From NCBI GenBank assembly GCA_017304135.1, contig JAFLBB010000002.1, positions 1 through 64,000 on the forward strand: a stretch of DNA of 64,000 bases, in the 5' to 3' direction. The position numbers and the translations under genes were made by a program. This document shows, piece by piece, positions 31,940-40,763 of the stretch (positions are counted from its first letter, which is position 1; the number at the start of each line of letters is the position of its first letter). This stretch comes from Acidobacteriota bacterium (GTDB lineage Bacteria; Acidobacteriota; Terriglobia; Bryobacterales; Bryobacteraceae). The notes under the pieces were generated by a model, which had not been told where the DNA came from, made no database searches, and worked only from the letters and a program-made list of their open reading frames with translations.

Positions 31940-33143
31940 TGCTGCCATCCGGCCGCTTGTAGATGGGGATGGGCTTGTTGAACTTGGTCACTTCCGTGAT
32001 CAGCTTCATCTTGCTGGTGTCGACTTCGACGCCGAGGCCGGGGCGGTTGACGGGCCACATCTTCCCGTTGCGGTGATCGAAGTGGCGCGTGAGGTGGGGC
32101 AGGCCACCGGCAAAGAGGTTGGACATCTCCATCACGGCGGGGCCGCCGAAGGAGCCGCAGACGTGGACGAGCGAGGCTTCGGCGATGGGTCCGGTGAAGT
32201 GGGGGACGAGGCCGACGTAGTGGGTTTCGCAGAGGGCGGCCTGTTTGACGAGTTCGGTGATGCCGCCGGAGTTGGGTAGCGTGATGCGGTTGAAGTCGAT
32301 GAGGCGGCCTTCGATGAGTTCGTTGATGTCCCAGCGGTCGCCGAACTGTTCGCCGACGGCGATGGGGACCTTGACGAGCTTGCGGAGTTCGCGATAGACG
32401 CCGGGGTTTTCGCTGCGCACGAGGTCTTCGCAGAAGAAGGGCTCGAGCGGTTCGAGGAGGGTGGAGAGGCGGACGGCGTCGGCGAAGTCGAGGCGGGTGT
32501 GATAGTCGATGGCCCATTCGCCGCCGGCGGATTTCACGCCTTCGTAAAGCTCTTTGCAGTGCTCGTGGGTGCGGTTCACTTCCTTGCGGGAATCGAAGAC
32601 GCCGTTGTCGCCGGGTCCGGTGACGCCGGTGCGGTAGGCGCGGTAGCCGGCCTTGATGCAGGCGGCGCCGGCTTCGCGGATGGTTCCTTTGTGGGGGAAG
32701 CCGGTGGAGTAGCATTCGACGTATTCACGCGTGAGGCCGCCCAGGAGTTCATAGACGGGCACGTCGAGGGCTTTGCCTTTGAGGTCCCAGAGGGCGAGGT
32801 CGAGGGCGCCGATGGCATGGAGCTTTTCGCGGCCGGGCGGGTAGAAGAAGTTGCGGTACATCCATTGCCAGAGGTGCTGGATGCGGGAGGGGTCTTCGCC
32901 GATGAGGAGTCCGGCGCACTGCTCGATCATCTGTTTGGATCCGCCTTCGCCGATGCCCGTGATGCCGGCGTCGGTGTGGATCATGACGACGTCCATGTTC
33001 TGGTTGAAGATGGGGCGGTTCACCGGGGATTCCCAATAGGAGATCTTGGTGATCTTCATCTTCTTGAGGGCGGCGTTGGCGCGGCTCAACAGGGTGCCGG
33101 AGCCGAACAGGGCGGTTTGCAGCAGGGAGCGTCGGGAAAGCAT
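31926..33143 (-). CDS. Enolase-superfamily enzyme, sugar-acid dehydratase-like, Tat-like signal
   Basis: A 405-residue protein from the ATG at 33143, which starts a twin-arginine-like signal (MLSRRSLLQTALFGSGTLLS). The frame extends upstream but would overlap the divergent gene. Motifs include GITGIGEGGSKQMIEQCAGL, LDLALWDLKGKALDVPVYEL, YRAYRTGV, WAIDYHTRLDFADAVRL, EPFFCEDLVRSENPG, IAVGEQFGDRWDINELIE and a His in VGLVPHFTGPIAEAS. The order Asp-Glu-Glu-His fits the mandelate racemase/galactonate dehydratase branch. The substrate is unknown. It diverges from a DUF1549/DUF1553 gene 31 bp away, and the enolase at 30231 is its closest functional neighbour. Confidence 0.88.
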   Translation of the reverse strand: MLSRRSLLQTALFGSGTLLSRANAALKKMKITKISYWESPVNRPIFNQNMDVVMIHTDAGITGIGEGGSKQMIEQCAGLLIGEDPSRIQHLWQWMYRNFFYPPGREKLHAIGALDLALWDLKGKALDVPVYELLGGLTREYVECYSTGFPHKGTIREAGAACIKAGYRAYRTGVTGPGDNGVFDSRKEVNRTHEHCKELYEGVKSAGGEWAIDYHTRLDFADAVRLSTLLEPLEPFFCEDLVRSENPGVYRELRKLVKVPIAVGEQFGDRWDINELIEGRLIDFNRITLPNSGGITELVKQAALCETHYVGLVPHFTGPIAEASLVHVCGSFGGPAVMEMSNLFAGGLPHLTRHFDHRNGKMWPVNRPGLGVEVDTSKMKLITEVTKFNKPIPIYKRPDGSITNW

Positions 33144-33174
33144 GAGTGGCAATATACTAAAGTCGAGTTCCCTC
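33144..33174. promoter_or_regulatory. Compact divergent promoter gap (31 bp)
   Basis: The whole gap between the enolase start (33143, minus) and the DUF1549/DUF1553 start (33175, plus). It contains AATATACTAA (33151-33160), which gives TATACT as a -10 on the plus strand and TAGTAT or TATATT on the minus strand. No TTGACA-like -35 is evident on either side, and any -35 would lie inside the opposite gene. Confidence 0.45.
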
Positions 33175-35628
33175 ATGCGCGTCATTGCCTTACTTGTCTT
33201 CGCCTCTTCTGTCTTCACGGCTGCCGTGCAGGCGGCCGATTATGTGACCGATGTGCAGCCGGTGCTGCGGCGTCGTTGTTCGGGCTGCCACGGGGCGGCG
33301 ATGCAGAACAACGGCTTCCGTGTGGACCATGCGGCGTCGATGTTGAAGGGCGGCTATTCGGGCAAGGCGATTGAGCCGGGCAAGGCCGATGAATCGCTGC
33401 TGGTGAAGCGCGTCACGTCGGACAAGAAGGAGTTTCAGATGCCGCCGGCGGGGCCGCGTTTGACGGCGGCCGAGGTGGAGGCGGTGAAGGCGTGGATCGC
33501 GGCGGGGGCGAAGGTGCCGGAGAGCCTGCTGTCACAGCCGTTGCCTCGAAGACAGTCAGACCACTGGGCGTTTCAGCCTTTGAAGAAGCCCGTGCCGCCG
33601 CAGGTGGCTGGAGCGCGGTCGGCGATTGATGCGTTTGTGCTGGCGCGGTTGAGCAAAGAGGGCGTGGCGGGGTCGCCCGAGGCGTCCAAGGCAACACTGC
33701 TGCGGCGGGTGTCGCTCGATCTGACAGGGCTGCCGCCGACTGTGGATGAGATCCGTGAGTTCCTGGCCGATACGCGGCCGGATGCGTATGAGCGGCTGGT
33801 GGACCGACTGCTGGAGTCGCCGCATTATGGCGAGCGCTGGGCGCGGCACTGGCTCGACCTGGCGCACTATGCCGATTCCGACGGCTATGAGAAGGACCTG
33901 ACGCGGCCGCATGCGTGGCGGTATCGCGACTGGGTGATCCAGGCGTTGAATGCGGACATGCCGTTTGACCGGTTCACGGTGGAGCAGTTGGCCGGCGACC
34001 TGTTGCCGGACCGCAGCACGTCAACGGAGATCGCGACCGGTTTTCTGCGGCAAGTGTTGACGAATCGCGAGGCGGGCGTGGATCGCGAGGAGACGCGCTT
34101 TGAGCAACTGGTGAACCGCACGAACACGGTGTCGACGGCGTGGCTGGGATTGACGACCGGATGCGCGCAGTGCCACGACCACAAGTACGATCCGATTTCG
34201 CAGAAGGACTACTATGCACTGCTGTCGTTCTTTGACCGTTCGGATGAGCAGATGATCGATGCTCCGGTGCCGGGGCAGTTGGGCCCGTACCTGGCGGCTC
34301 TGCCGGAGTACAAGGCGAAGCGGGCGGAGTTGCTGAAGAAGTATGAGGTGGCGCCGCTGCTGGCTGAATGGGAAGGACACATGCGGACGGCGATGGAGAA
34401 GCCGGGCTCGCAGGCTGAGTATGACTTCCAGTTGACCTCGATGAAGGCGATGGTGGACGGGGCGCAGAAGATCCTGCGGAAGACGCTGGAGCAGCGGACG
34501 GAGCGCGAGCGGGAGACGATTGAGGATTACTTCATTCGTAGCGTCGGCCTGGCGCCGGGGATGGACAAGGAGAAGATGGGGCGGTTGAGAGAGGCGCGCA
34601 AGGAACTGGCGGAGTTGGAGAAGGCGCTGCCGCGGCCGTCGCAGGCGATGGTGATGCTGTGGGACGAGAGCGCGCCGAAGACGCGGATTCGCGTGAAGGG
34701 GCAGTGGAACAAGCCGGGTGTGCCGGTGGATGCCGATGTGCCGGGGGTGTTGCCGTCGATCGGGTCGACGCAGGCGACGAGGCTGGAACTGGCGAAGTGG
34801 ATGGTGCGGGCCGACAATCCGCTGACGCCGCGAGTGATTGCGAACCGCATCTGGCAGGAGTATTTCGGGCGCGGGCTGGTGAGGACGAGCGAGGATTTTG
34901 GCAAGACGGGCGACCGGCCGACGCATCCGGAACTGCTGGACTGGCTGGCGGCGGAGTTCCGTGATTCCGGTTGGAGTATGAAGAAGCTACACCGGACGAT
35001 TGTGACGAGCGCGACGTACAAGCAGTCGTCGAACGCGCGGCCGGAGTTGCGCGAGCGCGACCCGGAGAACACGTTGCTGGCGCGGCAGCAGAGGCTGCGG
35101 CTGGCGGCGGAGACGATTCGCGACACGGCGCTGCGCGTGAGCGGGCTGTTGAATTCAAGCGTGGGCGGGCCGAGCGTGAAGCCGCCGCAACCGGCGGGCG
35201 TGGAGCAGTTGACCTATGCGAACAACAACAAGTGGGTGGCCAGCACGGGGCCGGACCGTTACCGGCGGGGCTTGTACATTCACTTCCAGCGCACGGCGCC
35301 GTATCCGATGCTGATGAATTTCGATTCACCGGATTCGACGGTGGCCTGTTCGCGGCGGACGCGCTCGAACACGTCGCTTCAGGCATTGAACCTGATGAAC
35401 GATGAGGTGTTCCACGAAGCCGCGGCGGCGCTGGCTTGGCGCGCGGAGAACGAAGCGGCCGCCGGCGACCGGCTGGCTTATGCGGCCAAACTCGCCTGGG
35501 GCCGTGAGGCGACCGAGCGCGAGAAGGCGCGGTTGGCGAAGTTGATGGACGAGATGGCGGGCGAGAAGCCGCTGGTGGCCGTGTGCCGCGCGCTGCTCAA
35601 TACCGATGAATTTATTGTGAGGCCGTAA
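33175..35628 (+). CDS. PSCyt1-DUF1549-DUF1553 protein
   Basis: An 817-residue exported protein from the ATG at 33175 (signal MRVIALLVFASSVFTAAVQA). A PSCyt1 cytochrome-like domain with RRCSGCHGAAM and a distal EFQMPPAGPRLTAAEVEAVK comes first. Then DUF1549 (SLDLTGLPPTVDEIREFLAD, SPHYGERWARHWLDLAHYAD) with a second haem motif CAQCH. Charged helical segments precede DUF1553 (LELAKWMVRADNPLTPRVIA, IWQEYFGRGLV, GWSMKKLHRTIVTSATYKQS, RRTRSNTSLQALNLMNDEV). It overlaps the DUF1501 gene by one base. The homologue at 11116-13110 lacks PSCyt1. Confidence 0.92.
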   Translation: MRVIALLVFASSVFTAAVQAADYVTDVQPVLRRRCSGCHGAAMQNNGFRVDHAASMLKGGYSGKAIEPGKADESLLVKRVTSDKKEFQMPPAGPRLTAAEVEAVKAWIAAGAKVPESLLSQPLPRRQSDHWAFQPLKKPVPPQVAGARSAIDAFVLARLSKEGVAGSPEASKATLLRRVSLDLTGLPPTVDEIREFLADTRPDAYERLVDRLLESPHYGERWARHWLDLAHYADSDGYEKDLTRPHAWRYRDWVIQALNADMPFDRFTVEQLAGDLLPDRSTSTEIATGFLRQVLTNREAGVDREETRFEQLVNRTNTVSTAWLGLTTGCAQCHDHKYDPISQKDYYALLSFFDRSDEQMIDAPVPGQLGPYLAALPEYKAKRAELLKKYEVAPLLAEWEGHMRTAMEKPGSQAEYDFQLTSMKAMVDGAQKILRKTLEQRTERERETIEDYFIRSVGLAPGMDKEKMGRLREARKELAELEKALPRPSQAMVMLWDESAPKTRIRVKGQWNKPGVPVDADVPGVLPSIGSTQATRLELAKWMVRADNPLTPRVIANRIWQEYFGRGLVRTSEDFGKTGDRPTHPELLDWLAAEFRDSGWSMKKLHRTIVTSATYKQSSNARPELRERDPENTLLARQQRLRLAAETIRDTALRVSGLLNSSVGGPSVKPPQPAGVEQLTYANNNKWVASTGPDRYRRGLYIHFQRTAPYPMLMNFDSPDSTVACSRRTRSNTSLQALNLMNDEVFHEAAAALAWRAENEAAAGDRLAYAAKLAWGREATEREKARLAKLMDEMAGEKPLVAVCRALLNTDEFIVRP

Positions 35629-37067
35629 TGAGAGACCTGCGCGATTTCCAGATTTTGCGTTCGCGGCGGAAGCTGCTTCATGAGATGGCGGGCGGCGTCG
35701 GGGCGCTGGCGCTGGGTGATCTGTTTGCCCGCAGCGGCTATGCGGCGGGGGCCAAGCGGAGCGATCCGCTGGCGCCAAAGGCTTCGCATTTCCCGGGCAA
35801 GGCGAAGAGCGTGATCTTCCTCTTTATGGAGGGCGGTCCGAGCCAGATGGACCTGCTCGATCCGAAGCCGGAGTTGAAGAAGTATCACGGGCAGGCGGCG
35901 CCGGCGTCGATCACCTCGCAATTGCAGCTGGCATTCACCAAGCCGAACGCGGCGATTCTGGCGAGCGCGCGTGAGTTCAAGAAGTACGGGCAGTCGGGGC
36001 TGGAGTTCAGCGACTGGCTGCCGTACACGGCACAGAACGCCGACGACATGTGCGTCGTGCGGTCGATGTATTCCGAGGCGTTCAACCATCACCCGGCGCA
36101 GTTGATGTTGTTCACGGGAACGCAGCAGTTCGGGCGGCCGACGATGGGCGCGTGGACGATTTACGGACTGGGGAGTGAGAGCGAGAGCCTGCCGGGGTTT
36201 GTCGTGTTGTCGTCGGGTGTGGGCACTTCGGGCGGGGCGACGAATTTTTCGAGCGGCTTTCTGCCGTCCACGTATCAAGGCACGCAGCTGCGGAGTTCGG
36301 GCGATCCGATTCTCTATCTGTCGAATCCACAGGGGGTGAGCGGGCGCGGGCAGAAGGCGGTGTTTGACGCGGTGAAGGACCTGAACCAGGCCAAGCTCGA
36401 CGAGACGGGCGACGAGGAGATTGCGGCGCGGATGGCGAGCTATGAGCTGGCCTACCGCATGCAGACGGCGGGTCCGGAGCTGACCGATTTGTCGAAGGAG
36501 TCGCCCGAGACGATGGAGATGTACGGGATCAACGACGAGAAGACGAAGCAGTTTGGCACGAACTGTCTGCTCGCGCGGCGGCTGGTGGAGCGCGGCGTGC
36601 GGTACATCATGCTGATGGATGCGTCGTGGGATTCGCATACGAACCTGAACACGAAGTTGAAGGAGAACTGCGCGAAGACGGACCGCGGCGCGGGGGCGCT
36701 GATCAAGGACTTGAAGCAGCGCGGGCTGCTCGATTCGACTCTGGTGGTGTGGGGCGGCGAGTTCGGCCGCACGCCGGTGAGCGAGATCCGCAACACAGCC
36801 GAGGCCGACAACGCCGGGCGCGACCATCATCCGATGGCGTATTCGATGTGGCTGGCCGGGGGCGGCATCAAGGGCGGGCAGGTGGTCGGCAAGACCGATG
36901 ACCTTGGGTTCTTCATCACCGAGGACAAGGTGCACGTGCACGACCTGCAGGCGACGATGATGCACTGCCTGGGTTTTGACCACACGCGATTGACCTACCG
37001 CTTCATGGGCCGCGATTTCCGGCTCACGGATATTCACGGCAACGTTGTGAAGAAGATGCTGGCGTAG
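35628..37067 (+). CDS. DUF1501 protein
   Basis: A 479-residue protein whose ATG shares one base with the TAA of the upstream gene (TAATG), so translation is coupled. The N-terminus has a double-Arg export-like signal (SRRKLLHEMAGGVGALALGD). Family landmarks are KSVIFLFMEGGPSQMDLLDP, LVVWGGEFGRTPVSE, RDHHPMAYSMWLAGGGIKGG and a C-terminal LTDIHGNVVKKML. It is homologous along its length to the protein at 9662-11107. The function of the DUF1549/DUF1553-DUF1501 couple is unproven. Confidence 0.92.
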   Translation: MRDLRDFQILRSRRKLLHEMAGGVGALALGDLFARSGYAAGAKRSDPLAPKASHFPGKAKSVIFLFMEGGPSQMDLLDPKPELKKYHGQAAPASITSQLQLAFTKPNAAILASAREFKKYGQSGLEFSDWLPYTAQNADDMCVVRSMYSEAFNHHPAQLMLFTGTQQFGRPTMGAWTIYGLGSESESLPGFVVLSSGVGTSGGATNFSSGFLPSTYQGTQLRSSGDPILYLSNPQGVSGRGQKAVFDAVKDLNQAKLDETGDEEIAARMASYELAYRMQTAGPELTDLSKESPETMEMYGINDEKTKQFGTNCLLARRLVERGVRYIMLMDASWDSHTNLNTKLKENCAKTDRGAGALIKDLKQRGLLDSTLVVWGGEFGRTPVSEIRNTAEADNAGRDHHPMAYSMWLAGGGIKGGQVVGKTDDLGFFITEDKVHVHDLQATMMHCLGFDHTRLTYRFMGRDFRLTDIHGNVVKKMLA

Positions 37068-37103
37068 AGGGGCCGCGGGCGTGGCGCGTGGGCATGGCGC
37101 GCG

Positions 37104-38036
37104 CTACGGCGCGACGCAGAGTTCGAACTCATCGCTGGCATGGAGGCCGGCGATGGACACCTTCACGTTGCCGTAAAGTCCACCTTCGCCACAGGGCGGA
37201 AGGGCGGGCGAGGCGGGCAGAGGCGGCATGGTGAAGTGCACCTGGTAGACGCCGTAGGCTGTGGTGAGGGAGACGCCGTCGGGTGCCTGGGCCCAGAAAG
37301 CGGGTCCGCCGGCGACGGAGAAGCGGAGGGTGAAGGGCTGAATGGTGAGTCCTGGTTTGAAATCGATGGGAGCGCCGGGCGCGGGTTTGGTGAGGCCCAT
37401 GCCATAGGCGAAGGCAACGAGGGGTTCGCCGGGACTCACAGGAAGGCCGGGACGGATGAGGCCGCCACGGGGCTTGACGACGGCGGCGGTGCAGGCGGAG
37501 AGGGTTTCACCTCCGAAGACGCTGTAGTAGACAAGGCTGTCGTCGCACGATGTGATGATGTGCGGGCGGTCGGTGACGGCGCGCACGGGGATGTGGCCGA
37601 GAAGGCGGCCGTCGTCATAGACCTCAATGGCGGCGTAGGTGGTGGCAGGTGCGAGTTCGGCCAGTTCGAAGGGGATCTGGAGCGTCAGGTTGGTGACGGG
37701 GGCGCAGGAGGGGGCTCCGCCGAGACAGTGGGTTTGACTGGCGCCAAGAATGCGAATGGTCACGGGCTGGCGGAGGGGCACGCGTTGTCCGGTTTCGACA
37801 AGCCGAGCGGTGAGGCCTGCCAGAGGCCGGCCGAAGAGGGCATCGGGACCAGGATCGCCGGCAGCGGGCGCATTGAGGCGGGCCGCGGCGCCATAGAGGG
37901 AGACGATCATCACCTGGCCGGGAGCGGCGTCGATTGAGGGAGGGGTGTTGCGGTAGCCGGCGCCTGCGAGGATCTGCGGAAGGGGCTGGGCGAGGGCGGC
38001 GGAGGTGACGAGGACGGCGATCAGGGTGGTTCGCAT
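37104..38036 (-). CDS. Secreted TIGR03437-like protein
   Basis: A 310-residue exported protein from the ATG at 38036 (signal MRTTLIAVLVTSAALAQ). Two Ig/IPT-like beta domains are suggested. The first holds AAPGQVMIVSLYGAAARLN and LTLQIPFELAELAPATTYAA. The second holds VSPGEPLVAFAYGMGLTKPA, then PFTLRFSVAGGPAFWAQAPD, and ends YGVYQVHFTMPPLPASPALP and NVKVSIAGLHASDEFEL. The PG...YG.G.T.P ... G.YQV...P order is the pattern of the TIGR03437 domain, which is much expanded in Solibacter relatives. No enzyme motif is present. Confidence 0.7.
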   Translation of the reverse strand: MRTTLIAVLVTSAALAQPLPQILAGAGYRNTPPSIDAAPGQVMIVSLYGAAARLNAPAAGDPGPDALFGRPLAGLTARLVETGQRVPLRQPVTIRILGASQTHCLGGAPSCAPVTNLTLQIPFELAELAPATTYAAIEVYDDGRLLGHIPVRAVTDRPHIITSCDDSLVYYSVFGGETLSACTAAVVKPRGGLIRPGLPVSPGEPLVAFAYGMGLTKPAPGAPIDFKPGLTIQPFTLRFSVAGGPAFWAQAPDGVSLTTAYGVYQVHFTMPPLPASPALPPCGEGGLYGNVKVSIAGLHASDEFELCVAP

Positions 38037-38096
38037 GTCACTGAGAAAGACCCTGAAGGCGCGGAAAAAGTCTGGCCTCGTAGAATAATGGGGGTC

Positions 38097-38915
38097 ATGC
38101 GATTGGTTCTGCTGGGAATTCTGTTGTTGCCGGTGTTCGCGGCCGAGGTGGGTCCGGAGCGGGGGGCGCTGCTGGTGGTGGGCGGCGGTGAGTTGGGTGA
38201 GGAAATCCGGCGGACATTCCTCGAGTTGGCGGGGGGGAAGGGCACGGCGCTGGTGGTGATTCCGACGGCGGGCGAGGAGGAGCGCTATGGGCAGAATCAT
38301 CGGGATGCCGAGATGTGGCGCGGGGTGGGCTTTGGAGAGGTGACGGTGCTGCACACGCGGGACCGGGCGGTGGCGGATACCGAGAGCTTTGCCGCGCCGC
38401 TGCATGGGGCGCGGGCGGTTTGGTTCTCAGGCGGTCGACAGTGGCGGCTGGTGGATAGCTACCGGGGCACGCGGACGGAGCGGGAGATTGCGGCGGTGCT
38501 GGCGCGGGGCGGAGTGATTGGGGGGACGTCAGCAGGAGCGACGATTCAGGGATCGTACCTGGTGCGCGGGGCGCGGGAGGGGAACGCGATCATGATGGCG
38601 CCGGGGTATGAGGAGGGATTTGGGTATTTGCGGAACGCGGCGGTGGACCAGCATTTGATCGCCCGGAAGCGGGAGCGCGACCTGCTGCCGGTGGTGGCGC
38701 GGTTTCCGAAACTGCTTGGGTTGGGCATCGACGAAGGGACGGCGCTGGTGGTGCGGGGCGACCGGGCGCGGGTGATTGGGGTGAGCAAGGTGGCCGTGTA
38801 CGAACATGCGTCGCGGGCGGCGGAGGGGTACTATTTTCTGGAGGCGGGCGAGGAGTTTGACCTGCGGCTGCGGCGGAGGGTGGGGGCGCTGCAGGGTGCG
38901 GGGGGCGTGAAGTAG
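38097..38915 (+). CDS. Cyanophycinase-like serine peptidase (family S51)
   Basis: A 272-residue exported peptidase. The signal is MRLVLLGILLLPVFA. The nucleophile motif GGTSAGATIQGSYLV contains the catalytic Ser, and GYEEGFGYLRNAAVDQHLIA and LGLGIDEGTALVV are characteristic of cyanophycinase and related dipeptidase-E-fold enzymes. The substrate could be cyanophycin-like polymer or acidic peptides; no cyanophycin synthetase is in view. Two ATGs are possible, 38088 and 38097; TAGAAT at 38081-38086 looks like a -10, favouring the second with a very short leader. It diverges from the TIGR03437-like gene by 60 bp. Confidence 0.85.
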   Translation: MRLVLLGILLLPVFAAEVGPERGALLVVGGGELGEEIRRTFLELAGGKGTALVVIPTAGEEERYGQNHRDAEMWRGVGFGEVTVLHTRDRAVADTESFAAPLHGARAVWFSGGRQWRLVDSYRGTRTEREIAAVLARGGVIGGTSAGATIQGSYLVRGAREGNAIMMAPGYEEGFGYLRNAAVDQHLIARKRERDLLPVVARFPKLLGLGIDEGTALVVRGDRARVIGVSKVAVYEHASRAAEGYYFLEAGEEFDLRLRRRVGALQGAGGVK

Positions 38916-38917
38916 AC

Positions 38918-38923
38918 TATAAT
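38918..38923 (+). promoter_or_regulatory. -10-like TATAAT upstream of tatA
   Basis: A consensus TATAAT lies just after the stop of the cyanophycinase gene and 19 bases before the tatA ATG, which has its own TAAGGAGG. No -35 match is evident. It suggests tatA can be transcribed separately. Confidence 0.45.
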
Positions 38924-38942
38924 GCTGATGTAAGGAGGCCGC

Positions 38943-39110
38943 ATGAGATCCATTGGCGTCCCTGAGCTGATCATCATTCTGGGCATTGCCGTGCTGCTGT
39001 TTGGCGGGCGGAAGATTCCGGAAGTGGCCAAAGGCTTGGGCGAAGGCATTCGCAACTTCAAGAACGCCTTGAAGAGCGAGGACAAGACGGAAGAGAAGAA
39101 GCAGGCGTAA
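38943..39110 (+). CDS. tatA: Twin-arginine translocase subunit TatA/E
   Basis: A 55-residue protein with the standard TatA plan: a short N-terminus (MRSIGVPELIIILGIAVLLF), a single membrane helix, the hinge FGGRKIPEVAKGLGEGIRNF, an amphipathic helix and a charged tail (KSEDKTEEKKQA). It is somewhat shorter than E. coli TatA. It has a TAAGGAGG ribosome site and is followed by a bidirectional terminator at 39180. No tatC is nearby. Its activity fits the many Tat-type signals in this window (DUF1501, enolase and ActB proteins). Confidence 0.93.
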   Translation: MRSIGVPELIIILGIAVLLFGGRKIPEVAKGLGEGIRNFKNALKSEDKTEEKKQA

Positions 39111-39179
39111 GCGGCCTTGCATGCCCGCCCCATCGCAATTTGAGGGGCGCGAGCGACCATACAATTTCCAAACAAAGAA

Positions 39180-39207
39180 CCCCCGCGACATGCGCCGCGG
39201 GGGTTTT
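39180..39207. terminator. Bidirectional terminator between tatA and the HU gene
   Basis: An 8-bp perfect stem CCCCCGCG (39180-39187) / CGCGGGGG (39196-39203) with an 8-base loop. TTTT follows on the plus strand for tatA; on the minus strand it is followed by TTCTTTGTTT for the HU gene. Confidence 0.85.
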
Positions 39208-39241
39208 CGATTGTCTGGAGGTTAGAACAACCGGGAGAAGA

Positions 39242-39547
39242 CTACTTCTTTTTCGGCGGGACGATGGCGTCTTTGCACGCCTTGGCGATGCGGAACTTCA
39301 CCACCTTCTTGGCGGGAATCTTGATCGCTTCGCCGGTGGCGGGGTTGCGGCCCATGCGCGCCTTGGTGTCGCGCAGGACCAGCTTGCCCAAGCCGGGGAG
39401 GGTGAACATCTTGTTCTTCTTGGTTTCGGTGATGGCGACCGCGGCGATGGTGTCGAGGGCCGCTTTGGCCACCTTGTTGGACACGCCGATGGTTTCCGCC
39501 AGTTTCTTCACCAACTGAGCTTGCGTCATCTTCTTGCTTTCGGCCAT
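39242..39547 (-). CDS. HU/IHF-family DNA-binding protein
   Basis: A 101-residue histone-like protein. The N-terminus has MTQAQLVKKLAETIGVSNKV, the middle FTLPGLGKLVLRDTKARMGR, and the DNA-binding arm carries the conserved GRNPATGEAIKIPAKK followed by KFRIAKACKDAI. It ends PPKKK. It binds and bends DNA in the nucleoid. It is a single gene, with the terminator at 39180 and a leader of about 200 bp up to the rsmI stop. Confidence 0.95.
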   Translation of the reverse strand: MAESKKMTQAQLVKKLAETIGVSNKVAKAALDTIAAVAITETKKNKMFTLPGLGKLVLRDTKARMGRNPATGEAIKIPAKKVVKFRIAKACKDAIVPPKKK

Positions 39548-39765
39548 GGATGCTCCTTACTATCCCAATGAACTTACCGTACGGCTGGTTCCCGCTGCCG
39601 CCAGCCGAGGAGGCGGCGTGGCCATCCAGCGCGAAACATAATCGGACGGATTTGTTTTGCGCTCTCAGGATAACGGAAGCAATAGCGGCTGTAAAGAGAG
39701 ATGTGGGCGCGGAAGGGCGTTTTTATGGGGTTTTTTTCGTTTGAGGGGCGTGGGGAGGGCCAAAA

Positions 39766-40611
39766 TCAGGGGTTTGCGGTGTCGTGGGGGGATGAAAGCG
39801 CCTGATAAAGGTCTCTTTTGCCGATGCCGTGGCGGCGGGCGACGGTTTTGATGGCATCCATGCGGGGTGTGCCGCGGGCGATTTCGGCTTCGACCTCGGC
39901 GGCGAGATCGGCGGGGGCGGCGGGGACCTCCGGGGGCGCTTCGCGGTCGACGACGAGGGTGAATTCGCCTTTGATGGAGCCGCGCGCGGCCAGCGTCGCG
40001 CGGACTTGGGAGATGGTTCCGCGGAGGAACTCCTCGTGGAGCTTGGTGAGTTCGCGGGCGGCGGCGATGCGGCGGTCGCCGAGGACGGCGCGGAGTTCGT
40101 CGAGGGATTCGAGGATTCGATGGGGGGCCTCAAAGAAGATGAGGGTGGCGGGGAGGGCGCGGAGGGATTCGAGGGCGGAACGTCGGGCGCCGGGTTTGGC
40201 GGGGAGGAAGCCGGCGAAGTAGAAGGCGTCGGTGGGGAGGCCGGAGGCGGCGAGGGCGGCCAGGACGGCGGAAGGTCCGGGGATAGGGATGACGGGGAGG
40301 TTGCGTTCGGCGGCGAGGCGGACGAGGCGGAAGCCGGGGTCGGAGATGAGGGGGGTGCCGCCGTCGGAGACGAGTGCGACGCGGGCGCCGGCGGCGATTT
40401 CCTCGACGATGGACTCGGCTTTGGCGGCTTCGTTGTGTTCGTGGAGGCTGCGGGTGGGCTTATGGAGGGAGTAGGCTTCGAGGAGCTTGGCGGTTTGGCG
40501 GGTGTCTTCGCAGGCGATCCAGTCGGCGGCGGCGAGGGTTTCGACGGCGCGGCGGGAGAGATCGCCGAGGTTGCCGATGGGGGTGGAGACGAGGAAGAGG
40601 GCACCCGGCAT
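39766..40611 (-). CDS. rsmI: 16S rRNA (cytidine-1402 2'-O)-methyltransferase RsmI
   Basis: A 281-residue SAM-dependent enzyme of the tetrapyrrole-methylase fold that methylates C1402 in the decoding centre. Motifs are LFLVSTPIGNLGDLSRRA, WIACEDTRQTAKLLEAY, VALVSDGGTPLISDPGFRLV, IPGPSAVLAALAASGLPTDA, YFAGFLPAK, LIFFEAPHRI and ARELTKLHEEFLRGT. The ATG at 40611 gives the canonical start MPGALFLVSTPIGN; the open frame continues upstream. The C-terminal extension (KTVARRHGIGKRDLYQAL) is the usual small helical domain. Confidence 0.95.
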   Translation of the reverse strand: MPGALFLVSTPIGNLGDLSRRAVETLAAADWIACEDTRQTAKLLEAYSLHKPTRSLHEHNEAAKAESIVEEIAAGARVALVSDGGTPLISDPGFRLVRLAAERNLPVIPIPGPSAVLAALAASGLPTDAFYFAGFLPAKPGARRSALESLRALPATLIFFEAPHRILESLDELRAVLGDRRIAAARELTKLHEEFLRGTISQVRATLAARGSIKGEFTLVVDREAPPEVPAAPADLAAEVEAEIARGTPRMDAIKTVARRHGIGKRDLYQALSSPHDTANP

Positions 40612-40763
40612 ACGGTCATCAGTATGGCATCCCCTAAGGTGTTTGGGCGAAAGCACCGATAGACGGTGAGGCGCGGATGTGCGTGGCCGGCTGAGCCCGG
40701 GTAGGGAAGGGGCGGATTTGCGGACGCCTTGCGGTAGCCCGTGGAGCCGTTTAATGGCATGAT

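Noticed and set aside
39550..39744. Small plus-strand gene upstream of the HU gene
   Set aside because: No ribosome site, no family resemblance, and it lies across the probable HU promoter region.
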